Source of the DNA: Streptomyces pilosus | GTDB lineage: Bacteria; Actinomycetota; Actinomycetes; Streptomycetales; Streptomycetaceae | DNA: 64,000 nucleotides | NCBI RefSeq assembly: GCF_014649835.1 | Contig: NZ_BMTU01000012.1 | Location: 164,273 to 228,272 of the forward strand | Direction of reading: 5' to 3' | In this document: one piece after another, positions 1 to 7,488 of the stretch | Numbering within the stretch: the first letter of the stretch is position 1 | Layout of the letters: each line of letters begins with the position of its first letter | The notes under the pieces: generated by a model | Told to the model about the DNA's origin: nothing | The model's database searches: none | The model's input: the letters and a program-made list of their open reading frames with translations, nothing else | Translations under genes and position numbers: made by a program

Positions 1-96
1 GCGACGCTGGCCGAGCTGTACGCCCTGCGCCGGGGCACCTCCCCGACGGCGCTCCCGGAACCGCGCGGGGACGCGGACGCGGGCCTGTACCTGTAG
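1..96 (+). CDS. C-terminal fragment of an unknown protein
   Basis: An open frame runs in from the left edge and stops at a TAG ending at base 96, giving the last 31 residues of a protein (ending DAGLYL). Codon use fits coding sequence (G/C at nearly every third position), and the stop lies 16 bases before the next gene's ATG, so the two may be co-transcribed. The fragment is too short and too low in recognisable motifs to name; no function is claimed. Confidence 0.5.
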   Translation, partial: ATLAELYALRRGTSPTALPEPRGDADAGLYL

Positions 97-112
97 GTGC
101 TTGGATGGCGGT

Positions 113-889
113 ATGACCCTGTTCGTCGGGACGTCGGGGTGGCAGTACAAGGACTGGCGCGGGGCGCTGTATCCGGCCGGTCTTCCGGTGCGGCTCTGGC
201 TGGAGGAGTACACGGCGCACTTCGCCACGGTCGAGATCAACAACGCCTTCTACCGGCTGCCGTCCCGGGAGACCTTCGAGTCCTGGCGTGAGCGCACCCC
301 GCCGGGGTTCGTCGTCGCGGTCAAGGCGAGCCGCTACCTGACGCACGTCAAACGGCTGCGCGAACCGGAGGAGCCGGTGGAGCGCCTGATGAGCCGGGCG
401 GCCGGACTGGGCGACCGGCTCGGTCCGGTCCTCCTCCAGCTCCCGCCCACGCTCCGCGCCGACCCGGCGCTGCTGCACGCGTGTCTGCGCCGCTTCCCGG
501 AGTCGGTCCGGGTCGCGGTCGAGCCGCGCCACCCGTCCTGGTGGACCCCGCAGGTGCGCGCCGTGCTGGAGTCCCGGGGCGCCGCCCTGTGCTGGGCCGA
601 CGTGCTGTCCCGTCCCGCGACCCCGCTGTGGCGCACCGCCGACTGGGGCTACGTCCGCTTCCACCAGGGGCGGGCCCGTCCCTGGCCCCTCTACGGCCGC
701 CAGTCCCTGCGCACCTGGCTCCACCGCATCGCCACGGCCTGGCCCGCGGACGAGGACGTCCACGCGTACTTCAACAACGACCCGAACGCGGCAGCCGTCA
801 CCAACGCCAAAACCTTCACCCACCTGGCCCACTCGACGGGCCTGACGACCGCACCCCCGGGGGCGCGGGGAACCGCGCGACCGGCCTGA
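113..889 (+). CDS. DUF72 (YecE-like) family protein
   Basis: 258 residues. The N-terminus MTLFVGTSGWQYKDW is the hallmark of the DUF72 family, a TIM-barrel-like fold of unknown function. Further family motifs follow: FATVEINNAFYRLP, FVVAVKASRYLTH, the LGPVLLQLPP stretch, and near the end AYFNNDPNAAAVTNA. I chose the ATG at 113 because it puts the family motif at the start; a TTG at 101 would add only four residues. The biochemical role of the family is not established. The 3' end carries a tandem duplication that spans the stop codon (see the repeat entry). Confidence 0.85.
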   Translation: MTLFVGTSGWQYKDWRGALYPAGLPVRLWLEEYTAHFATVEINNAFYRLPSRETFESWRERTPPGFVVAVKASRYLTHVKRLREPEEPVERLMSRAAGLGDRLGPVLLQLPPTLRADPALLHACLRRFPESVRVAVEPRHPSWWTPQVRAVLESRGAALCWADVLSRPATPLWRTADWGYVRFHQGRARPWPLYGRQSLRTWLHRIATAWPADEDVHAYFNNDPNAAAVTNAKTFTHLAHSTGLTTAPPGARGTARPA

Positions 890-927
890 CGACCGCACCG
901 CGGGGCCGCCGGGAACCGCGCGACCCG
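841..927. repeat. 44-bp imperfect tandem duplication across a stop codon
   Basis: The block beginning CCTGACGACCGCACC occurs at 841 and again at 885, and the block GGGAACCGCGCGACC at 868 and 911. Two nearly identical units therefore sit head to tail. The first encodes the last residues of the DUF72 protein; the TGA stop (887-889) lies in the second. Confidence 0.75.
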
Positions 928-974
928 GCCCCCGCGGACCGGCGCCCGGGGTCAGGCCCCCGCCGCGACCGCGC

Positions 975-1340
975 TCACGGGTAAGCAGCCCGCAGGGCGT
1001 CCCGCACAGCGGCCAGCGCCTCCTCCTCCGAGCACCCCAGCCGCCGCGCCCGCGCCGCGTACTCCTGCCCCGCGGACGCCAGCTCCCGCTCCGCTCCCGC
1101 CCCCGCCGCGGCGACGAACGTCCCGTTGCGGCCGCGCGTCTCGATCACCCCGTCCGCCTCCAGCGCCCGGTAGGCCTTCGCCACCGTGTTCGCCGCCAGG
1201 CCGAGCGTCCCGGCCAGCCCCCGCACCGTCGGCAGCCGGTACCCCACCGGCAGGACGCCCGCGCGGGCCTGCTCGGAGATCTGCGCCCGCACCTGCTCGT
1301 ACGGCGGCGCGCCGTCATCGATCCGGATCTTCAAGGTCAC
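975..1340 (-). CDS. GntR-family transcriptional regulator (short, YtrA-type)
   Basis: 121 residues. Residues about 1-70 form the winged helix-turn-helix of the GntR family, with the opening APPYEQVRAQI, the recognition segment LPTVRGLAGTLGLAANTVAKAYRALEADG (written here only as landmark residues LPTVR and AANTVAKAYR), and IETRGRNGTFV. The remaining 50 residues are a short helical tail rather than a full effector domain, which is typical of YtrA-like members. I use the GTG at 1340 because family members begin VTLKIRID; the longer upstream frame adds Arg-rich residues not seen in the family. It is divergent from the acetyltransferase at 1448, so the 107-bp gap probably holds both promoters. Confidence 0.85.
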   Translation of the reverse strand: MTLKIRIDDGAPPYEQVRAQISEQARAGVLPVGYRLPTVRGLAGTLGLAANTVAKAYRALEADGVIETRGRNGTFVAAAGAGAERELASAGQEYAARARRLGCSEEEALAAVRDALRAAYP

Positions 1341-1447
1341 GGCCCGATTGTCCCGCACCGCACCCCGCCGGCGCACCGCCCGGAACGCCCCCACCGGCCG
1401 GAAAATGGGAGGCGTCCCCGGCCGCGTCCCCCGTAGCGTGCGCCCAC

Positions 1448-2377
1448 ATGACAGTGACCGTCCGCGATCTGCGCTCCGACGCGCCCGCCGACCTCGCGGG
1501 CTTCGCCCGCGTCCGGCAGGCCGCGCTGCCGTTCATCCTCGTCACCCCCGGTTCCCTGGCGCACGACCTGACCCAGCTGCACCCCGACGCCCACTACCGG
1601 CCCCTCGTGGCCGTGGCCGGCGGCGAGGTGATCGGCACCGCGCAGGTGCACCTGGCCCACGAGAGCTCCGAGCCGGGCCAGGGCAACCTCAACGTGTACG
1701 TCCATCCCGGGCACACCCGCCGGGGTGCCGGGACGCTGCTGGTCCGCGCCGCCGAGGAGCACCTGGCCGCGCACGGGGCGACGAAGCTGTTCGCGTGGGT
1801 GCTGGACCAGCCGGGCAACCGCGCCTTCGCCGAGGCGCACGGATACCGGGCGAGCCGCTCCGCCCACTTCCTCCGCCTGGACCTGGCGAACGGCACCCTG
1901 CCCCCGCTCCAGGACCCGCCGCCGGGTGTGGAGCTGCGCCCGGCGTCGGCCTTCGCCGCCGATCCGCGCCCGCTGTTCGAGCTGGACGCGGAGACGACGG
2001 CGGACGAGCCGAGCGACGTGGACACCGAGTTCACCGACTACGAGGCCTGGCTGGCGGAGACCTGGCGGCACCCGCTGTTCAGCGCCGAGCTGACCACGGT
2101 GGCGCTGGTCGACGGCCGGCCCGCCGCGTTCTCCGCGGCCCGGACGGACGGCGGCACCCGGTACGCCACGGGCATGACCGGCACCGCCCGCGCGCACCGG
2201 GGCCGGGGCCTGGCCAAGCTCGCCAAGAACGACTCCCTGCATCGGGCCCGCGCGGCCGGGTACACGGAGGCGTTCACGGGCAACGACACCGGGAACGGGC
2301 CGATGATCGCGATCAACCGGTGGTTCGGCTACGAGATCTGCGGGACGGAGGTGCGGTATGTCCGCGAACCCGGCTGA
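1448..2377 (+). CDS. Tandem-domain GNAT N-acetyltransferase
   Basis: 309 residues with two GNAT folds. The first has the acetyl-CoA loop HPGHTRRGAGTLL around residue 90-105. The second has GTARAHRGRGLAKLAKN around residue 240-255, followed by the NGPMIAINRWFGYE motif common in actinobacterial two-domain acetyltransferases. The substrate is not evident. The stop overlaps the start of the next gene by 20 bp, so the two are probably translationally linked. It is divergent from the GntR regulator, a plausible but unproven controller. Confidence 0.85.
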   Translation: MTVTVRDLRSDAPADLAGFARVRQAALPFILVTPGSLAHDLTQLHPDAHYRPLVAVAGGEVIGTAQVHLAHESSEPGQGNLNVYVHPGHTRRGAGTLLVRAAEEHLAAHGATKLFAWVLDQPGNRAFAEAHGYRASRSAHFLRLDLANGTLPPLQDPPPGVELRPASAFAADPRPLFELDAETTADEPSDVDTEFTDYEAWLAETWRHPLFSAELTTVALVDGRPAAFSAARTDGGTRYATGMTGTARAHRGRGLAKLAKNDSLHRARAAGYTEAFTGNDTGNGPMIAINRWFGYEICGTEVRYVREPG

Positions 2378-2858
2378 CGGACCGGCGCGGGTGGAGGTCG
2401 TCCTCGTCAAGGCGGGACGGATGAAGATCCGCTACCCGGCCGAGCTGCTCGGCGACGACGGCACACGCGTCAGCGTGCGCGCCCCCTGGGCGGGACAGGG
2501 CGTGCGCGACTTCGGTTTCGTGCGCTTCGAGCCCGGTGACGTCTTCACGGAGCACTACTGGCGCGACCGGTGGTACTCCGTGAAGGAGGTCCGGACCTCC
2601 GGCGGCGCCCTCAAGGGGCACTACTGCGACATCACCCGCCCGGCGGAGCTCTCCGGCGGCCGGCTGGTCGTGGAGGACCTCGACCTGGACCTGTGGGTCT
2701 CCGCGGACGGCACGGACGTGCGGCGGCTGGACGAGGACGAGTTCGCGGCGAGCGGTCTGCTCACCACGGATCCCGAGGCGGCGGCCGCCGCGGTGGCCGC
2801 CCTCGACGAGCTGGACGCCCGGGCCCGCGAGGACGGGATTGGCACGCTGCTCGCCTGA
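2358..2858 (+). CDS. DUF402 domain protein
   Basis: 166 residues. The segment GDVFTEHYWRDRWYSVKEV, then GHYCDITRP and LDLDLWV, is the DUF402 core (the fold of FomD and of the B. subtilis nucleoside tri-/diphosphatase YgaC/Ntdp), with conserved Tyr, Asp and Glu residues that bind a metal-nucleotide in characterised members. Function here is inferred only as a possible nucleotide phosphatase. It starts inside the last codons of the GNAT gene (20-bp overlap), arguing for one transcript. Confidence 0.8.
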   Translation: MSANPADGPARVEVVLVKAGRMKIRYPAELLGDDGTRVSVRAPWAGQGVRDFGFVRFEPGDVFTEHYWRDRWYSVKEVRTSGGALKGHYCDITRPAELSGGRLVVEDLDLDLWVSADGTDVRRLDEDEFAASGLLTTDPEAAAAAVAALDELDARAREDGIGTLLA

Positions 2859-2868
2859 GGGCGGCGGC

Positions 2869-3489
2869 TCACCCGGGGACCGCGAGCACCGCGTACCGCT
2901 CGTCGTCCACCTCCCGGCCCCACAGCGCCGCGTCCCCGGACAGGCGCTCCACGCCCACCCGTCCGCCGAGCGGCGCGAGGAGGGCGGTGAGCAGGTCCGC
3001 CGGTATGCCGGCGGGGCTCACCGTCCCCCACACGCCCTCGACCAGGACGAGCCGCCCGCCCGGCCGCAGCAGGTCCCGCCAGTGCCGCAGCGCCCGTCCC
3101 GGCTCGGGCAGGGTCCACAGCACGTGCCGGACGAGGACGGCGTCGTAGCGCTCCTCGCCGACCGGCGGGGCGGCGGCGTCACCGAGGAGGAACACCGCGT
3201 CCCGTCCGGCGAGCTTCCGCCGGGCCAGCGCCACCATCGCCGGGGACCGGTCGACGCCGGTGACCCGGTGCCCCTGCTCGGCCGCCAGCAGCGACAGACT
3301 GCCGGTGCCGCAGCCGAGGTCGAGGACGTCCCCGGGCGGTCCGGGCAGCCAGGCGCGCAGGCGCGCGGCCCAGGCGGCGCGCACCCGCGGGTCGCGCAGC
3401 CCGTGGTCCGGCTCCTCGTCGAAGGCCGCGGCCCGCGCGTCCCAGTCGACACCGTCCGTGCCCGTACCGTCACTGCCGATCGTGGTCAT
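2869..3489 (-). CDS. Class I SAM-dependent methyltransferase
   Basis: 206 residues. The SAM-binding motif I VLDLGCGTGSLSLLAAEQG lies near residue 57-75, followed by an acidic residue in GVDRSPAMV and the post-motif region YDAVLVRHVLWTLPEP, RPGGRLVLVEG. This is a Methyltransf_11/25-type small-molecule or protein methyltransferase; the substrate cannot be told from sequence. It is convergent with the DUF402 gene, with only 10 bp between the stops. Confidence 0.85.
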   Translation of the reverse strand: MTTIGSDGTGTDGVDWDARAAAFDEEPDHGLRDPRVRAAWAARLRAWLPGPPGDVLDLGCGTGSLSLLAAEQGHRVTGVDRSPAMVALARRKLAGRDAVFLLGDAAAPPVGEERYDAVLVRHVLWTLPEPGRALRHWRDLLRPGGRLVLVEGVWGTVSPAGIPADLLTALLAPLGGRVGVERLSGDAALWGREVDDERYAVLAVPG

Positions 3490-3627
3490 GGGTCCACGGT
3501 GACACCTGCCACTGACAATCGATTCGTGACCGCCGCCACAGACAGCCGGGGGCCGATGAGGAACTCTCCCCCGAAAGGTCTGCCTCCGTGAGAACGCGGA
3601 ACCCGGTGGACCCCGAAGGAGGCAGTC

Positions 3628-3762
3628 ATGCGCCGTGTCACCGTGCAGAAGCCCCCGGGGAAGACGGATACCCGCCGGGTCCGTGAGGAGGCCGACGAGC
3701 GTCCCGCGGGACGACCCGAGGTTCGCAGGGACGTCGCCCGCACCTGGTGGCCCGACGGCTGA
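3628..3762 (+). CDS. Small Arg-rich protein, 44 residues
   Basis: A short frame starts at ATG 3628, preceded by a strong ribosome-binding site (GAAGGAGG at 3615-3622, 5 bases upstream), and ends at TGA 3762. The product begins MRRVTVQKPPGK, has ten arginines, and ends ARTWWPDG. Wobble positions are G/C-rich as in real genes here. No domain is recognised. It overlaps, on the opposite strand, the degraded tail of the acetyltransferase pseudogene. The near-ideal ribosome-binding site is the main reason for calling it. Confidence 0.6.
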   Translation: MRRVTVQKPPGKTDTRRVREEADERPAGRPEVRRDVARTWWPDG

Positions 3763-4260
3763 CCGCCCCCGCGCCGGCCTCGGTCCGCTTGCGGTAGTGG
3801 ATCCGGTCGTGGGGCCCGGTGGCCCCGCGCTCGACGGCCTCGTGGCCGGACTTCGGGTGGATCCGCTGGTTCTCCCCCATCAGCGCGTTCGTGAAGAGCC
3901 TGACCTCGGGCAGCCGGAGCGCGCGGGCGCGGGCCTCCACGAACTCCAGCAGCCGCCGTCCCGCCCCGGTGCCCCGCGCCTCGGGGAGGACGGCGACGGT
4001 GTCCAGGTACAGGTGGTCCCCGCGCGGCTCGACCACGACCAGGCCGGTCACCCGCGCGGGGCCCGCCGCGTCTCCCGTCGGCGTCTCCGCCCGAACACCC
4101 GGCCCGCGGCCACGTTCGCCGCGTGGTCCGCCTCCATGGGCACGGATACCAGCCCGATGCGCGCGATGTGGGGCCGGAAGGCCGCGTCGACCACCTTCCG
4201 CACGCCGGGGACGCCGGCGGGGACGGCCGGGCGGATCCGCACGTCTGTCGTGCCGCGCAC
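3763..4260 (-). pseudogene. GNAT acetyltransferase, frameshifted
   Basis: The N-terminal half (GTG at 4260; RIRPAVPAGVPGVRKVVDAAF ... AANVAAGRVF) and the C-terminal half (VTGLVVVEPRGDHLYLDTVAVLPEARGTGAGRR ... ENQRI ... DRIHYRK) of one small GNAT protein lie in different minus-strand frames. The break is near 4088-4093, where one extra base in a short G run would restore a continuous product. In the present frame the N-terminal part runs into a TGA at about 4048. The C-terminal frame also fails to stop after HYRK and runs to 3638. Likely a decaying gene; a sequencing indel is the alternative. It lies divergent from the AA10 gene. Confidence 0.7.
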
Positions 4261-4432
4261 GGTACCTACCTGATCCCAGCCTGAGCACTCCCTTAACGCG
4301 GCCATAAGGATCTCCCTCCGGGGCCTTCGGCAGGCGATTCCACGGTTCCCCGCGGCTAGTTTCTGAGCCACCCCACGGGATCCACCCCCGGACATCTTCC
4401 GGGGACCACCGCTGTCGAGGAGTTGCTGCCCC

Positions 4433-5491
4433 ATGTCCGCACGCCGCAAGGCCGCTGTCGCCGCCGTCGGTCTCGTCCCGCTCGCCCTGACCGGGCTGTC
4501 CGCCACGCCGGCGTCCGCGCACGGTTCGATGGGCGACCCGGTCAGCCGGGTCGCGCAGTGCTACGCCGAGGGCCCGGAGAGCCCCGCCTCGGCGGCGTGC
4601 AGGGCGGCGGTCGCGGCCGGTGGTACCCAGGCGCTCTACGACTGGAACGGCGTCCGTATCGGTGACGCGGGCGGACGCCACCAGGAGCTCATCGCCGACG
4701 GCAGGCTGTGCAGCGCCGGCAACGAGGCGTTCAAGGGCCTCGACCTGGCCCGCGCCGACTGGCCGGCGACGAGCGTGAGCAGCGGCTCGTACACCTTCAA
4801 GTACCGTGTGACGGCCCCGCACAAGGGGACGTTCAAGGTGTACATCACCAAGCCCGGCTACGACCCGTCGCAGCCCCTGGCCTGGGACGACCTGGACCTG
4901 GCGAACCCGGTGGCGACCTCCACCGACCCGGCCGCGTCGGGCGGCTTCTACACGTTCGGCGGGACCCTCCCCGAGCGCTCCGGCAAGCAGCTGCTGTACG
5001 CGGTGTGGCAGCGGTCGGACAGCCCGGAGGCGTTCTACTCGTGCTCGGACGTCACCTTCGGCGGCGGGTCCCAGGCGGGCGGCGGGTCCCCGGCGGGCGG
5101 GGACGCGGCCGGCGGTGAGACCTCCGGCTCCGGCGACACCCCCGGGGAGGCGGCGGTCCCGGCGCCGACGGCCTCCGCCCCGTCCGAGGAGCAGATCAAG
5201 GACGGCGCAGGGAAGTCGACCATCGAGAACCACGGGCACGGCGACGACGACCCCGGCACCTCGGCGAAGCCGGTGGCGGCGGGCGGCGGGCCGGCCCAGG
5301 ACGCCACCGGGGACACGGACACCCCCAACCAGCCCAAGGCGGCCGGGGCCTCGCAGAACCTCGCGGAGACCGGTGGTGACTCCCGCACGCCCTACCTGAT
5401 GATCGGCGGTGCCGCGGCGCTCGCGCTGGGCTCCGCGGCGCTGTTCGCCTCCGGGCGGCGGCGCACGGCGGCCGCGCGGCACGGCCGCTGA
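4433..5491 (+). CDS. AA10 lytic polysaccharide monooxygenase with cell-wall sorting signal
   Basis: 352 residues. A signal peptide (ends ATPASA) is followed by His30 as the mature N-terminus (HGSMGDP). His30 and His130 (in TAPHKGTFKVY) are the expected copper 'histidine brace' of AA10 (CBM33) enzymes, which oxidatively cleave chitin or cellulose. The catalytic domain ends near residue 205. A Gly/Ala/Pro-rich linker follows, then LAETG at 310-314, a hydrophobic segment and a terminal Arg-rich tail. That is a class-E sortase signal, so the enzyme should be anchored to peptidoglycan rather than released. GAGGAG 10 bases before the ATG supports the start. Confidence 0.9.
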   Translation: MSARRKAAVAAVGLVPLALTGLSATPASAHGSMGDPVSRVAQCYAEGPESPASAACRAAVAAGGTQALYDWNGVRIGDAGGRHQELIADGRLCSAGNEAFKGLDLARADWPATSVSSGSYTFKYRVTAPHKGTFKVYITKPGYDPSQPLAWDDLDLANPVATSTDPAASGGFYTFGGTLPERSGKQLLYAVWQRSDSPEAFYSCSDVTFGGGSQAGGGSPAGGDAAGGETSGSGDTPGEAAVPAPTASAPSEEQIKDGAGKSTIENHGHGDDDPGTSAKPVAAGGGPAQDATGDTDTPNQPKAAGASQNLAETGGDSRTPYLMIGGAAALALGSAALFASGRRRTAAARHGR

Positions 5492-5498
5492 CGGACTC

Positions 5499-5537
5499 GG
5501 GGGCCCTGTCCGGCGGCTCAGGCCGGACAGGGCCCCC
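5499..5537. terminator. Bidirectional terminator between AA10 and lipase genes
   Basis: A perfect 16-bp stem (5499-5514 with 5522-5537) and a 7-base loop sit between two convergent genes. Confidence 0.85.
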
Positions 5538-5544
5538 GCACGTG

Positions 5545-6408
5545 TCAGCTGAACACCGAGGCGCAGGTGGTGGGTTTCGCGCGGGCCGGATCGAGGGCGT
5601 TGGCCACCTCGTGGAAGACGATCCGGTCGAACAGCCCGACCGCCAGGTGCTCGGACAGGTCGACCGGACATAGGTCCTGGAGCAGCACGTTGCGCACGTT
5701 CGGCCCGGTCAGGAAGGAGCTGCGGTACGGGGTGACGACCTGGTCGTAGCGGGTGGCGATGACGGTGTAGCGGACACCGGGCACGGTGTCGCCGCCCGCG
5801 TTGAGCCGGGTGAGGAAGTCGGAGCCGGCGACCTGGTCGGCGAGGGCGGGGGTGGCCTCGCTCAGCAGGTCCTCGGCGCCGGGGAAGTACGGCAGCAGCG
5901 CGGTGAGTCCGCCGAGCGTGGTGCCGTGGTTGCTGGGCGCGATGCCGACCAGGGCGTTCACCTCGGCCGCTCCGCCGAGGAACTTGAGGTAGTGGCGCGG
6001 CATCATGCCGCCCTGGGAGTGGCCCACGAGGTCGGCCTCGTCGGCACCGGTCGCGGCGAGCACCTTGTCGACGAAGGCGTCGAGCTGTTCGGCGGACTTT
6101 TCGACGGGGCCGAGACCGTGGAAGAAGGGGACACCGGGGAGCTGCCCGTAGTCGAGGGAGTAGACGCAGTAGCCGCGGTGCTTCAGGTAAGGCGCGAGGC
6201 CCAGCCAGTTGTCGACGGAGTTGCCGAGGGTGCCGTGGACCAGGACGACGGGGCGGGGGTGGGCGGCGGAGGGCACGCACGTGTAGTCGTTCCAGCCCGA
6301 GCTGGGTGCGGCGGCGGCCCGGGCGCTCGCGGCGGAGGGGACGGTGACGGCCGCGGCGGCCAGGAGGAACGCCGCCAGCGGTCTGAGCACCCGCTTCCAG
6401 TGCAGCAT
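5545..6408 (-). CDS. Secreted lipase / alpha-beta hydrolase
   Basis: 287 residues. A basic start (MLHWKRVLRP), a hydrophobic core and a small-residue stretch ending about residue 34 make a Sec signal peptide. The oxyanion region VVLVHGTLGNSVDNW (near 54-68) and the nucleophile elbow GHSQGG (Ser131) identify an extracellular triacylglycerol lipase or esterase of the lipase class 2 group. An Asp around YDQVVTPY and a His in LSEHLAVG are the likely rest of the triad. I use ATG 6408, which has AAGGAG eight bases upstream and starts directly at the signal peptide; the longer frame adds 26 residues with no family support. Confidence 0.88.
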   Translation of the reverse strand: MLHWKRVLRPLAAFLLAAAAVTVPSAASARAAAAPSSGWNDYTCVPSAAHPRPVVLVHGTLGNSVDNWLGLAPYLKHRGYCVYSLDYGQLPGVPFFHGLGPVEKSAEQLDAFVDKVLAATGADEADLVGHSQGGMMPRHYLKFLGGAAEVNALVGIAPSNHGTTLGGLTALLPYFPGAEDLLSEATPALADQVAGSDFLTRLNAGGDTVPGVRYTVIATRYDQVVTPYRSSFLTGPNVRNVLLQDLCPVDLSEHLAVGLFDRIVFHEVANALDPARAKPTTCASVFS

Positions 6409-6457
6409 CGTGTGATCTCCTTGCGGGTCAAGGGGGAAGGGTGGGGTCCTACGCCCT

Positions 6458-6528
6458 GTGATCCGGATCACGAGGATGCTGTTCACTCGTCAAGTTACGG
6501 GCGAGTAGCCGCCGGAGTAAGTTACGGG
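6458..6528 (-). promoter_or_regulatory. Lipase upstream region: direct repeat and palindrome
   Basis: The 10-mer AAGTTACGGG occurs at 6492-6501 and 6519-6528, 27 bp apart, and a perfect 14-bp palindrome GTGATCCGGATCAC occupies 6458-6471. On the minus strand the inner repeat copy runs into TTGACG, which could be a -35 element for the lipase gene. The repeats look like activator or repressor sites; the protein is unknown. Confidence 0.45.
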
Positions 6529-6583
6529 TCGGCAAAAACTTCCGACACTCCCCCACACCCGGCCACCGCCGGGTGATAGTGCG

Positions 6584-7036
6584 TCACCAAGCGGGACGAA
6601 TCGGCCCGCCGGGGACGATGCGCGGCAACGACGCGCGCAGCGCCCGCAGTTCCGGCTCCCCCAGCACCTCACCCCAGGCCCGCACCGCCTCCGCCGCCGC
6701 CTCCTCGGCCGCCCGGGTGCAGGCCCACCCCTCCTCGGTCAGCACCACCAGCCGCGCCCGCGCGTCCCCGGGGTGCGGGCGCCGCTCGGCGTACCCCTTG
6801 CGCACCAGCTCGTCGACGAGCTGGCTCGCGGCCTGTTTGGTCACCCCCAAATGGGCCGCCAGGTCGGTGACCGTCGCACCGTCCGGGGCGAGCCGGGTGA
6901 AGGCGAAGCCGTGCGCGGGCCGCAGCCCCTCGAACCCGCGGGCGGCCACCCCCTCATGGATGCGCCGGGTGAGGTCTCCGGCGACGGCGAGCAGGGCGGC
7001 GGACAGGGCCATGGCCTCGGAGTTCTGCACCAGCAC
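6584..7036 (-). CDS. MarR-family transcriptional regulator
   Basis: About 150 residues. The winged helix-turn-helix is seen in TVTDLAAHLGVTKQAASQLVDELVRKGYAERR (landmarks LAAHLGVTKQAAS and GYAERRPHPGDARARLVVLTEEG, the MarR wing). Flanking helices form the dimer interface. The start is uncertain: GTG 7036 has AAGGTG seven bases upstream, while GTG 7030 and ATG 7012 are alternatives. The regulator is divergent from a cupin gene, and the gap holds three tandem palindromes, so it very probably represses itself and the cupin gene in response to an unknown ligand. Confidence 0.85.
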   Translation of the reverse strand: MLVQNSEAMALSAALLAVAGDLTRRIHEGVAARGFEGLRPAHGFAFTRLAPDGATVTDLAAHLGVTKQAASQLVDELVRKGYAERRPHPGDARARLVVLTEEGWACTRAAEEAAAEAVRAWGEVLGEPELRALRASLPRIVPGGPIRPAW

Positions 7037-7037
7037 A

Positions 7038-7094
7038 TTCAAGCACCTTGACGAAATGGTCAAGCTGCTTGAGTATATGGTCAACCTACTTGAC
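7038..7094. promoter_or_regulatory. Three tandem MarR-type operators at 21-bp spacing
   Basis: An inverted repeat GTCAAG-N3-CTTGAC appears three times: 7038-7052 (TTCAAG cac CTTGAC), 7059-7073 (GTCAAG ctg CTTGAG) and 7080-7094 (GTCAAC cta CTTGAC). Each copy is exactly 21 bp from the next, two helical turns, so bound dimers would line up on one DNA face. The array fills the gap between the divergent MarR and cupin genes and is AT-richer than its surroundings. Confidence 0.75.
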
Positions 7095-7111
7095 CATCAG
7101 GAGGAGCCCTC

Positions 7112-7486
7112 ATGCCCGTCGTCCGCCCGTCCGAAGCCGTCGTCCACGAGATGCACGGCGTCCGCTTCGTCTCGCACGCCGCCCCCTCGACCGGCAGCAG
7201 GGAGCTGTGCGCCTGGCGGGGCGAGATTCCCGGCGGGACCCGGGCGCCCGCGCACACCGTCAGCCGGGAGGAGATCCTCCACCTGCTCGACGGCGAACTG
7301 CTGATCACCCTCGACGGCACGCGGCACCGGGTCACCGCCGGCGACACGGTGATCGTCCACCCCGGCGCGACCCTCGCCGTCGAGAACCCGGCCGACGAGA
7401 TCGCCGTCTCCTGGGTCACCACCTCCCACGGCCTGGAGGCGACCCTGGCCGACGGCACGCGCATCGTGCCGCCGTGGGCCGGCTGA
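7112..7486 (+). CDS. Cupin-domain protein
   Basis: 124 residues forming one small beta-barrel cupin. Motif 1 is around GEIPGGTRAPAHTVSREEILHLLDGE and motif 2 around HRVTAGDTVIVHPGATLAVENP. A His and a Glu in motif 1 and His in motif 2 could bind one metal. The reaction or ligand is unknown. GGAGGAG sits about 8 bases before the ATG and overlaps the end of the tandem operator array, so expression should be tightly controlled by the divergent MarR protein. Confidence 0.82.
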   Translation: MPVVRPSEAVVHEMHGVRFVSHAAPSTGSRELCAWRGEIPGGTRAPAHTVSREEILHLLDGELLITLDGTRHRVTAGDTVIVHPGATLAVENPADEIAVSWVTTSHGLEATLADGTRIVPPWAG

Positions 7487-7488
7487 GG

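Noticed and set aside
7038..7094. 21-bp repeats considered as a CRISPR or attachment site
   Set aside because: Only three copies, each an inverted repeat, in a divergent promoter region next to a MarR gene; operators explain them better.
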